From: Sphaeroforma sirkka
Taxonomy: Eukaryota > Opisthokonta > Ichthyosporea > Ichthyophonida
Length of the DNA: 22,500 bases
Reading direction: 5' to 3'
NCBI GenBank assembly: GCA_001586965.3
Contig: LUCW03000793.1
Coordinates: forward strand, 12,501 to 35,000
In this document: positions 15,590 to 22,500 of the stretch, piece by piece
How the letters are laid out: every line of letters starts with the position of its first letter
How positions within the stretch are numbered: position 1 is the stretch's first letter
Made by a program: the position numbers and the translations under genes
Notes under the pieces: generated by a model
What the model was told of the DNA's origin: nothing
Seen by the model: only the letters and a program-made list of their open reading frames with translations
Database searches by the model: none

Positions 15590-16733
15590 ATTTATTTATA
15601 CGTATGTAAATATGTTGTATCGTATACATTTTGTCTAACAATTACAACAGCAAAATTAAGGCCGCTTTTGCCAACTTCAGAAAAATATACGAAAATACTG
15701 TCTAAAAAATTATGGCTCAGTATTTTCGTATATTTCTTTTGGAATATAGGAAATAAAAATTTCCGGAACATTTTGAAATATAGCGTCGGTTGTATTTAAA
15801 ATTATGGATGAATATTCGCTGAGTGTTTCAATTTGAACAATTGGCAAAAGCGCGAACAAACAAAAAATTATCCGTGAGTCGTCCCAAAACAAACAAAAGG
15901 ATTTTATTGGACCATTATTTCCAAGGTTTGAACTATTCATTACGCTTTCAATATCCACTAGTCCACGAAAGTGATTCTCATTGTATACGTTGTCGCGGTG
16001 TCCACCTGGACCATATATTTGATAGAGTTTTTCTATACAGTCACCTATAGCGTACATAGTGTTTTATGTGTTGTTGATCATCATATTCGCAACTATAAAT
16101 AAGCGAGCCATATGCTGCTTACTTACTTGCAACTGACATTCTTCGCACTCTTCATCGTAGCCTGTTTCCCCGCACATACTACCCAACAAAGCGTACAAGA
16201 TGAAGTTAAAATCGAACTGGAGAATACGTACAATACATAGTTTATATACAAGTGTCAAAAACTCAAAATACGCATGTGTTTTGTTGTATGCTTTTTCGCA
16301 CTCAAAAGCCAAAGAGTATTCCGAAATTAGAATGCTCTTTCTTCATTCATTTTCAAGAAATATACAACGAAATGAAATACTGCTTCAATATTTTTACGTC
16401 GTAAAATGAAAAATTTGGAATTGGCAAAAGCAGCGGAATTGACAATTTATGAAATATTGAAGTTTTGAAATACTGAAAAATGAATTTCAAAATTTCTGCA
16501 ATATTTTGAAATTATGAAGAAATTATGGACTCGCGTAAAAAATTATGGATATAGTTACCGGAGTAAGGTGTTTTGCTCTTTAGAATTTTCAAATGATGGC
16601 AAAACCGGCCTAAAATAAAAATGTTTTCACGCAGAGACAAGAAGTGAAGAAGAAGAAAAATAAATATTTTTTTTAAAACAAAACCAAAAAAACCAAAAAC
16701 AAAAATGTATATTTATACATACTGTAAATAAAT
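15590..16733. mobile_element. AT-rich element with long imperfect terminal inverted repeats (putative DNA transposon)
   Basis: Two inverted pairs are nested in the right order. The outer pair is 15590-15614 against 16733-16704 (ATTTATTTA.., GTATGTA.AAATAT). The inner pair is 15657-15685 against 16615-16587 (AAGGCCGCTTTTGCCA versus TAGGCCGGTTTTGCCA, then TTCAGAAAA versus TTTGAAAA). The inner GGCCG.TTTTGCCA match is the less AT-biased and more persuasive. The right arm carries an A-rich insertion (AACCAAAAAAACC). No certain target duplication was found, and TTAA/TAAA next to the inner arms is only suggestive. A spliced minus-strand frame fills the interior. The superfamily is unassigned. Confidence 0.45.
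15710..16450 (-). CDS. Spliced minus-strand frame inside the inverted-repeat element, function unknown
   Basis: Three exons join in frame: about 16450-16366 (NSAAFANSKFFILRRKNIEA...), 16300-16123 (CEKAYNKTHAYFEFLTLVYK...) and 16044-15710 (DCIEKLYQIYGPGG... to ...YENTEP, stop). Intron 1 is 65 nt, GTATAT..TTTTGAG with a CTAAT branch-like site, phase 0. Intron 2 is 78 nt, GTAAGC..TATAG, phase 1; an overlapping donor GTAAGT four bases earlier would break the frame. Together about 195 residues are open. The middle exon has a hydrophobic run (LVYKLCIVRILQFDFNFILY) followed by CGETGYDEECEEC. No transposase motif or known domain is recognised. The 5' end is not found (no ATG before the upstream stop). 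The frame ends just inside the left inverted repeat, consistent with belonging to the element. Confidence 0.35.
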
Positions 16734-17749
16734 ATATACACCGAGTGTAAATATTAATTTTAATTTATAACTCGACGGACGTTTTTAAATTTTTATAGTC
16801 CGTTCAGCCATATTTTCTTATTTGAAATTTCTTCTCTCTCTCACTCTCTCTACTACTAAGTATGTGTAAAGCGTGGTACAGACTACATTAAAATACATAA
16901 TTGGTCTCGGATATGCATTTAATTTTTTCGATCTGAGTTGAATTGGGACCCAATCAAAAGCAAACAAACTAAAGCTTTGAACATCATGCATTTTTTTTTG
17001 CCCATCATGATTGGAAATTTATGATTCTCGCTCTATCATTCCACTCTTCTTGTTCAAAAAAAATGCCATATGTCTGTAAAACACTGGTGAGTGGTGACTG
17101 GTCACAGACACAGACTCACAATGTCACAGACAGACAAATGGACTCACAGTACATACATACTCTGGTCTATGACCTATGTAATGAATTAATGATATAATTT
17201 AGTTGTCTACAGACTACAAATTGCACTCATATGAACTTTATCGAAAACAAATCAACTGACTGGTTTACAGTCGGCACAGTATTTGTATAACACCATATTT
17301 CTACGCGGGAAGGCTGTTCAAAACCCAACCGGTGACTTTACTTAGATTCTTTGACCAGCAGCGATTGAAAAAAATTATAGTTGACCAGCAGCGATTGGGA
17401 AATTTTCAAATGTCAATGTTGATGGAACGTGGATAAAGAAAAGTGGATTTGAAGTGAAGTTATTCATATTTTGAATCAATACAACAGCCTCAAAGAAGAA
17501 GTACATATGACAGGGGTAGTTTAAAGTGTCTTTGGTCCAGTGAAGTCACACTAATGGCTGTGATACAAAATCAAGCGTCATTTGGCCTTAGAACAGTTTC
17601 TCGCACTGACTTGAACAAGTACTTCAATACTTTGCATTGTGTAGCTATGTGGCCTACACCACCGCATCGATCCATACATCGGTGTTGTTTATTAGAATAT
17701 ACTTGTCGGGGTACTGCTTCTAAGCCCATATAGTGATAAGATCTAGATT
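16734..17749. other. AT-rich upstream region of the forkhead gene
   Basis: No coding sequence is recognised. It contains a CT-rich tract (16829-16855), a cluster of CACAGAC/ACTCACA words (17100-17150) and a 17-bp direct repeat at 17351 and 17381. The inverted pair ACGGAC...GTCCGT at about 16775-16804 could fold. The promoter probably lies here, but no core element can be placed. Confidence 0.4.
17351..17397 (+). repeat. 17-bp direct repeat, 30-bp period
   Basis: TTGACCAGCAGCGATTG at 17351-17367 and again at 17381-17397, separated by an A/T-rich 13-mer. It lies about 350 bp before the forkhead start. It may be a duplicated protein-binding site or a simple duplication. Confidence 0.9.
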
Positions 17750-20530
17750 ATGAGCGAGTCGTTGGGCGGTGTAGGGCCAGGAAGGCTCCGCCGCCCTTAC
17801 AATGTCGAGCATGAGGAGGTCTATTCTAACACATCCTCTCCATTGTTAGATAACTCAACCAGTAGTCGCAAAGCAGTGCCAATCTGTGACGCATCTACAT
17901 CACAGCATAGTAGCGCACACTGCGAGCCGAAGAGAGCGACATATTTCCCTTCTCATGACAGAGATCTGCCATACAGTCAAACACAGTTTCACACACCAGC
18001 TATACACAATGAGTCCGCGCGGCAAGATTCTTTATTCGGCAGCGTTCAACATACGACAACCACGTATAATGCGGAGAAGGGGCTCACAGATATAGCGCAA
18101 CAGAATGTTAACCAACCAGGACAATCTCACGGTGCTGAACATCGAGTTATCAGTGCCATGATGATCGACGACGCGAATAAAAGTTCCGAAGGTTATCAGA
18201 TTGCCAACAGTGAAGGGGGGTGTGGCATATCAGGGGTCGGTGGATATAGACCACCAGGTACTGTTCATCAAGTGCGAGGTCTCAAGGTGAAGTCGAACAT
18301 ACAAGTGACAGTTGATCGCTCACATGTGCGATCAGCGAGAACCTCCTTAAGCGTAGCGAGGAACCACTCATTTGCAGAAAGTGAAGCAATCGGAGATACA
18401 AAGTTTAGACACAATCCTCAAGATCGTAGTGACAGTGGTTTCACTAAACAAAATAATGCACGTGACACAAAATCTCCAACGCTATGTGAGAGTTTCGGAC
18501 AAAGGCTCGGACTTCATTCTGACACCCAGATGCAGGGAACGACACTTAGAGATACCGCGGATGCTTGTGCAATCGAAGGCGAGATTCACCCTATTCATCC
18601 TGATGTCAACCCATATTCGACTCACCGAGAGCGCACGCGTGTACGTGGCGCGTTTTGGAGGCCCCACGAAATCGCTGCAATCGGTGTCACTCCTGGAGAA
18701 AATATTATGAATGATAATGCACAAGAGACGCATATAAACGCTCAAAGGCGGCAACATCACAATGTAGAACATACACAAGGCACAGCGAATAAGTGCACTT
18801 GGAACGATCCAAGTCCAGGCGCGTATAGAGGCGGAAGGTCTGCGCCTGTGGCTACAACCAAGGGAGCGGACAGCTTTGACCTCTCGGCACGAGCATTTCG
18901 ACCACAAGAAAGCGAAACAGCACCCAACGGTGATATCGTTATGTATGGGAGCGACACGGATAGCCATACTTTCGGGACGGAACCTGTACCTATTTGCTCT
19001 GAACAGAATCAAACAAGGCAACGCTCAACGAGTAGAGGATCTAGTCGTCGCGCATACCACACTAAATGGAGTTACCCCCCCGACAGCGAGCGTACAAACA
19101 TTTATAGATATAGAAGACCAATCGCAAATCGTGTCCAAAAGCCACAAGCAATTTCGATTGTACGTGATACAGCATCCACACAGGCATACTCCGATAGGCA
19201 GCGTTTCACTCGCAAAGGAGAACATACAAGTACAGGGTCAGACTATCTTAGAACTGACTACAACGCCTTGAATGACCACAGCGATAACAGTAGCACGGTC
19301 AGTCACCGCAGCTACACACGACAGCCCAAGAGTGCGCCGGACCTTCATATGGCCGCGCACCATCACACGCAGTCCTTATCAGATAAACGGTACGCGCAGA
19401 GAGCATACAGCAGCAGACCCCACGCAGAGTGCACTCGAAGGCAAAGTGACAACACTATAAACAGCAAAACAAGGCATCAGAATTCAAGCCGACTGCGGCG
19501 CGACCGTGTACTGAAATCGCCATCGCGGGACGCAATCACATCTCTTTGCTTAGCGCGAAGTTCCCACGACAGTTCCGACTCAGTGTACGCATTCGATGAA
19601 GAACTATCGGGAACACAGGTGAACAAGTTCACATCAACATCACAGGAATCCGTTGATCGGTGGTCGGGTGAGCACTCACACACTCGCGAAAGAGCGCTCC
19701 CTTATGAGAGACGTCGCACACTCAGCGGCAGGTTTAGTACGAGTACCTCCGGTAGCATTCCACAGGGGTCGAGAACCAGCCTTTCGCACAGAGCTTTGAA
19801 TAGCATATCGCACAGCGCTCTAAATACATTACCACACGCACGCACGAATGAATGGGGACAGCTTGCAACGGGCCAAAGAGACTCTGCCCTCTCAGTTAGT
19901 TCACAAAGGAGCGCCATATGCTTAGACACTTTGCAGAACAAGCGCAGTCAAAGTATGAGGTCATGGGTGTCCGAAGATCAGCTATGTCAGCAATCGGGGT
20001 TGAATAGTAATAGCACACGCGCAGACTCTGAGTTTCTGAAACCACACGCAACTTCTGTTGGATCAACGCCGGTAATAATCGAGATGGAGAGTTCCACGCC
20101 TAGTGGGTTGTGTGGCAGGCAAAGTCCAGCGAAAAAAGAAAGCACTGAGACATCAACGAACACCAAGCAGGAAAACAGGTCGGCCAAGGTCGCTGAGCGC
20201 AGAAACCCACCTATGCCCAAGCACACTTACTCGTCTCTGATAGGGAAGTGTATTTTTGCGTCGCGCGACGAGCGTGTAACACTTCCGGAGTTGTATAGCT
20301 ACATCTCTGAACGACTACCGAATGGAAAGCAATTACTCGCGGAGAGTTGGCAGTCGAGTGTTAGACACCAATTGGCAAGCAACAAGGCGTTTATGAAGAA
20401 GAGGTATCCCAGCAAGGAGGGCGGGACTGCAACCAGGAAGTACTGGAGTATCAAACCCTTTTACAGGAATATGTTCACCGAAACAGGTGAATATATACCG
20501 CAAGGACGCAAATCTGCATCCGACATGTAG
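17750..20530 (+). CDS. Forkhead-domain transcription factor, C-terminal domain
   Basis: A 926-residue uninterrupted frame. The ATG at 17750 is the first after an in-frame TAG at 17744-17746. Residues 1-820 are low-complexity, rich in Ser, Thr, Arg, His and Gln, and probably disordered; a short internal repeat (SHRALNSISHSALNTLPHA) lies near 680-700. The forkhead winged helix is at about 823-905: PKHTYSSLIGKCIF (helix 1), VTLPELYSYISERLP (helix 2), ESWQSSVRHQLASNKAFMKK (recognition helix, W867, R872, H873, F881), then KYWSIKP and NMF in the wing. Against the canonical WQNSIRHNLS, both Asn are changed (S869, Q874) while Arg and His are kept. Only about 20 residues follow the domain. It should bind DNA in the nucleus and regulate transcription; targets are unknown. 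It is intronless, unlike the thioesterase gene. Confidence 0.88.
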   Translation: MSESLGGVGPGRLRRPYNVEHEEVYSNTSSPLLDNSTSSRKAVPICDASTSQHSSAHCEPKRATYFPSHDRDLPYSQTQFHTPAIHNESARQDSLFGSVQHTTTTYNAEKGLTDIAQQNVNQPGQSHGAEHRVISAMMIDDANKSSEGYQIANSEGGCGISGVGGYRPPGTVHQVRGLKVKSNIQVTVDRSHVRSARTSLSVARNHSFAESEAIGDTKFRHNPQDRSDSGFTKQNNARDTKSPTLCESFGQRLGLHSDTQMQGTTLRDTADACAIEGEIHPIHPDVNPYSTHRERTRVRGAFWRPHEIAAIGVTPGENIMNDNAQETHINAQRRQHHNVEHTQGTANKCTWNDPSPGAYRGGRSAPVATTKGADSFDLSARAFRPQESETAPNGDIVMYGSDTDSHTFGTEPVPICSEQNQTRQRSTSRGSSRRAYHTKWSYPPDSERTNIYRYRRPIANRVQKPQAISIVRDTASTQAYSDRQRFTRKGEHTSTGSDYLRTDYNALNDHSDNSSTVSHRSYTRQPKSAPDLHMAAHHHTQSLSDKRYAQRAYSSRPHAECTRRQSDNTINSKTRHQNSSRLRRDRVLKSPSRDAITSLCLARSSHDSSDSVYAFDEELSGTQVNKFTSTSQESVDRWSGEHSHTRERALPYERRRTLSGRFSTSTSGSIPQGSRTSLSHRALNSISHSALNTLPHARTNEWGQLATGQRDSALSVSSQRSAICLDTLQNKRSQSMRSWVSEDQLCQQSGLNSNSTRADSEFLKPHATSVGSTPVIIEMESSTPSGLCGRQSPAKKESTETSTNTKQENRSAKVAERRNPPMPKHTYSSLIGKCIFASRDERVTLPELYSYISERLPNGKQLLAESWQSSVRHQLASNKAFMKKRYPSKEGGTATRKYWSIKPFYRNMFTETGEYIPQGRKSASDM

Positions 20531-20920
20531 GCATTAGAAATTGAATTGGGATGATACAAGTTGCTATTAAATCAGTAGACTTGACCTCGAGATGGTAACT
20601 ACGGCAGACAAATCCACAGACTATAATATAGAGATAGTGTAAGTATAGAGTAGAAGACTTTCAAGATCAATTAGCAAACCGTTTGGTTTATCGCGATGGT
20701 CTAGATAAACTAGGTATCAATGTGCATATATTGGCCGGGTATAACTAAGATCTTCCTGCATTTATTAAGATGTTTCTATGTACAAAGTGAAGCGCAAGGG
20801 TAGACGAATAAGTATCCTCCTACAACCACTACGAGGCACTGGCCTGCGACGGTGCAGTGCCACATACTAGCGCTAGCCTTGCGCGTGCATAGTGATTCTT
20901 TTCTGATATGCTTGTCTCAA
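20531..20920. other. Convergent intergenic stretch after the forkhead stop
   Basis: The 3' untranslated sequence of the forkhead gene should lie here. No clear AATAAA was placed, and no coding or RNA gene is recognised. Confidence 0.4.
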
Positions 20921-21381
20921 TCAGAGAAATGCTTTCCCCCTTTCTTTGTAACTATATAGCAGTCTTAAAATGCCTAGGTGAGTAAGGAGGGCAGAGCGGT
21001 CTTGTACCGACACTCGGCAGGTACACACACTACTGTGTGAGCGGCAGGTCAACGCCGATATGGCGAAAGTGAAGTTAGGCACTTCGAATGAACTGAACAC
21101 TTTCATTTTGCAAGTATACACGCTTATAATCGATATATATGCATAAGGTGTATATTACAAGTCAGAGTCAGACTATCCACGTCACCTGTAACGCTGTTCG
21201 TATACACCCAGCACAGAAGATCTCGACATAGGTACTTATACACGTATATTGCACATCACCTTCTAGCTATGTATACTTTCAACTCCGCTAAATCCTTATC
21301 TATCGACTCGAAGTCGCGCGACACCGTTTTAAGCCATTTATATTTAACCATGAATCCGCGTAGTTTATCGAAAAGCGCATC
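20921..21381 (-). CDS. Last two exons of an unrecognised minus-strand gene
   Basis: On the minus strand, TTTTCTCTTACTTATCTTCAG (an excellent acceptor) opens an exon from 21381 to 21260 with 40 codons of convincing amphipathic sequence (DALFDKLRGFMVKYKWLKT ... DKDLAELKVYIAR). A GTGATG donor follows. A 227-nt intron ends CTCACACAG, and the exon 21032-20921 completes the split codon and runs 36 codons to a stop (QDRSALLTHLGILRLLYSYK). Phases agree (2 nt + 1 nt). The product end would be a helical, Leu/Lys-rich segment; no family is recognised. The gene converges on the forkhead gene. Upstream exons are not placed; a minus-strand stretch near 21670-21580 (VMKLRQDCKTKETSVCYRA) is one possibility. 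Confidence 0.4.
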
Positions 21382-22040
21382 CTGAAGATAAGTAAGAGAA
21401 AAGATGTGAATCGAATTTTTGATGATGCGTTTTCGACCAGGAATTTAAAGTTGTTTCGGTATTAGAACACTGAATGCTTAGATCGCGAAAGTTATATTAC
21501 CGAGACACAAATGAGATAATAGATAGTTCAAAAATATGGGTGGGAATAGTTGCTTTCGCTTCGTACACTGAGCAGCAATACCGCAAGATCGGTAGATAGG
21601 ATACACAATATTGCCTCGAAAACACGCTCGATAGCACACAGACGTCTCCTTAGTTTTACAGTCTTGCCGCAGCTTCATCACGCAATATCCATCAAATAAG
21701 ACAAATTATCACAGCAAATCAAGCAGAACTAATACACAACGCACTTAACTAGTGTCTCGCTATGGTCGTGTGCGGCGACACACTAACGGCCATTGAATGG
21801 TATAAATAAAACAGAACATAAAGTGAAGAACTCAAGAGAAGTACATAGGCAAAACCTCAAACCTTTTCCTTGTCTACTCCAGGCCCGCGAGCTGTACTTG
21901 AAATTTCATCCCGAGATAGACTCTACGCAAAGGCAATAGTGTTATAGATGAGCAATAAATCGAGAACATTTAAGGACTGCCAACCGCAGACTGAAGTGGG
22001 TCCGACTTAAGCCACAACTTGTCATGAAACGAGCCATTCA
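21382..22040. other. Region with isolated exon-like pieces
   Basis: On the plus strand, TTTTCCTTGTCTACTCCAG at about 21864-21882 is a strong acceptor-like sequence. It precedes 18 codons (ARELYLKFHPEIDSTQRQ) and TAG at 21937-21939, which would make a terminal exon of a plus-strand gene whose other exons I cannot find. On the minus strand a 67-codon frame (21681-21478) may include an exon of the neighbouring gene. These calls conflict with one another and none is secure. Confidence 0.2.
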
Positions 22041-22199
22041 TTGCAGTGACTATCACCAGTAACTGAAACTACGCTTCATCAGTTCTACCTTAATCGCAGT
22101 GACTATCACCAGTAACTAAAACTACGCTTCATCAGTTCTACCTTAATTGCAGTGACTATCACCAGTAACTAAAACTACGCTTCATCAGTTCTACCTTAA
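22041..22199 (+). repeat. 53-bp tandem repeat, three copies
   Basis: Units begin at 22041, 22094 and 22147 and differ at only a few positions (for example AACTGAAAC versus AACTAAAAC, TTGC versus TCGC). Each unit holds TAACTAAAAC-like sequence, then TTCTACCTTAATTGCAG, resembling a branch point followed by a 3' splice site. Confidence 0.95.
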
Positions 22200-22500
22200 T
22201 TCGAGGCGTGCTACCAATAAAAAAATGCAGTGAAAGCCTCCAATAATCTACTTAAAATGCCACTTTGTGTCGCGATACTAGCCATACGATGCAGTTAAAA
22301 CTATCAGTGTGACATAGAGACATGCTCAGATTTTCTACGGAACTTATTGGGGCCAGATATTGGTGTCACCAATGGAGTTGTATACTACTGTGAAGACGGG
22401 ATCAAGTTCGGGAGACTGAGTTTATTGACACAAATTTTGTCATCTTCCACTAAAGAAGAAATTCATCGTTGTGTACATTGCATTTAACTATGCGTTCATA
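22200..22500. other. Right-edge stretch, possible exon on plus strand
   Basis: After CATGCTCAG a frame from 22330 runs 29 codons (IFYGTYWGQILVSPMELYTT...) to TGA at 22417-22419. The complementary strand has an equally open short frame. Neither is recognised and the stretch is too short to decide. Confidence 0.15.

Noticed and set aside
16200..16409. 69-codon plus-strand frame in the inverted-repeat element
   Set aside because: It is antisense to the better supported spliced minus-strand frame and has no start context or motif.
18482..19021. 179-codon antisense frame within the forkhead ORF
   Set aside because: It is a shadow of the long low-complexity coding frame on the opposite strand, with no domain.

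Overview
The window is nuclear DNA of a unicellular eukaryote. It has spliceosomal introns (GT..AG with pyrimidine-rich acceptors), LTR retrotransposons, satellite repeats and a forkhead transcription factor. Forkhead genes are typical of opisthokonts and some amoebozoans. Together with a metazoan-style ACOT7-like thioesterase, this suggests an opisthokont protist (for example an ichthyosporean-like lineage) or an early-diverging fungus. That assignment is inference; no sequence could be searched.

Left part (1-4370): a possible gene end on the minus strand runs off the left edge. Next comes a plus-strand gene split over six exons (about 480-3135). Reassembled by splice sites and reading phase, it encodes a single-hotdog acyl-CoA thioesterase of the ACOT7 type. 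The stretch 3136-4370 is mostly empty, with one weak coding remnant.

Middle (4370-15030) is retrotransposon territory. A decayed Ty1/copia-type relic lies at about 4370-6442 (LTR end, a primer-binding site like that of Drosophila copia, gag/protease/integrase debris). It is cut by a Ty3/gypsy-type element at 6443-14827 with 599/597-bp LTRs about 97% alike. That element has an interrupted gag, a long open protease-RT-RNase H frame, an integrase frame with a perfect D,D(35)E spacing, and a small extra 3' ORF with nuclear-localisation-like basic clusters. Its gag is interrupted by a 271-bp duplication that flanks an inverted LTR piece and a 39-bp direct LTR scrap. The element's right end abuts an inverted LTR fragment. 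The two LTR-into-LTR junctions (8161/8162 and 14827/14828) share the 4-bp target duplication CATC although they are 6.7 kb apart and in opposite orientation. This records a nested insertion that was later rearranged.

Right part (15030-22500): a degenerate minisatellite whose unit resembles a pol III B-box is followed by an AT-rich, about 1.1-kb structure with long imperfect terminal inverted repeats. Inside that structure a minus-strand reading frame can be joined across two short in-frame introns. Next is an intronless 926-residue ORF with a C-terminal forkhead domain whose recognition helix is atypical. After it come exons of an unrecognised minus-strand gene convergent with the forkhead gene, and a 53-bp x3 tandem repeat carrying branch-point and acceptor-like sequence.

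Most biology here is mobile-element biology. The two host genes with clear families are the thioesterase (lipid metabolism) and the forkhead factor (transcription). Nothing indicates that they act together.
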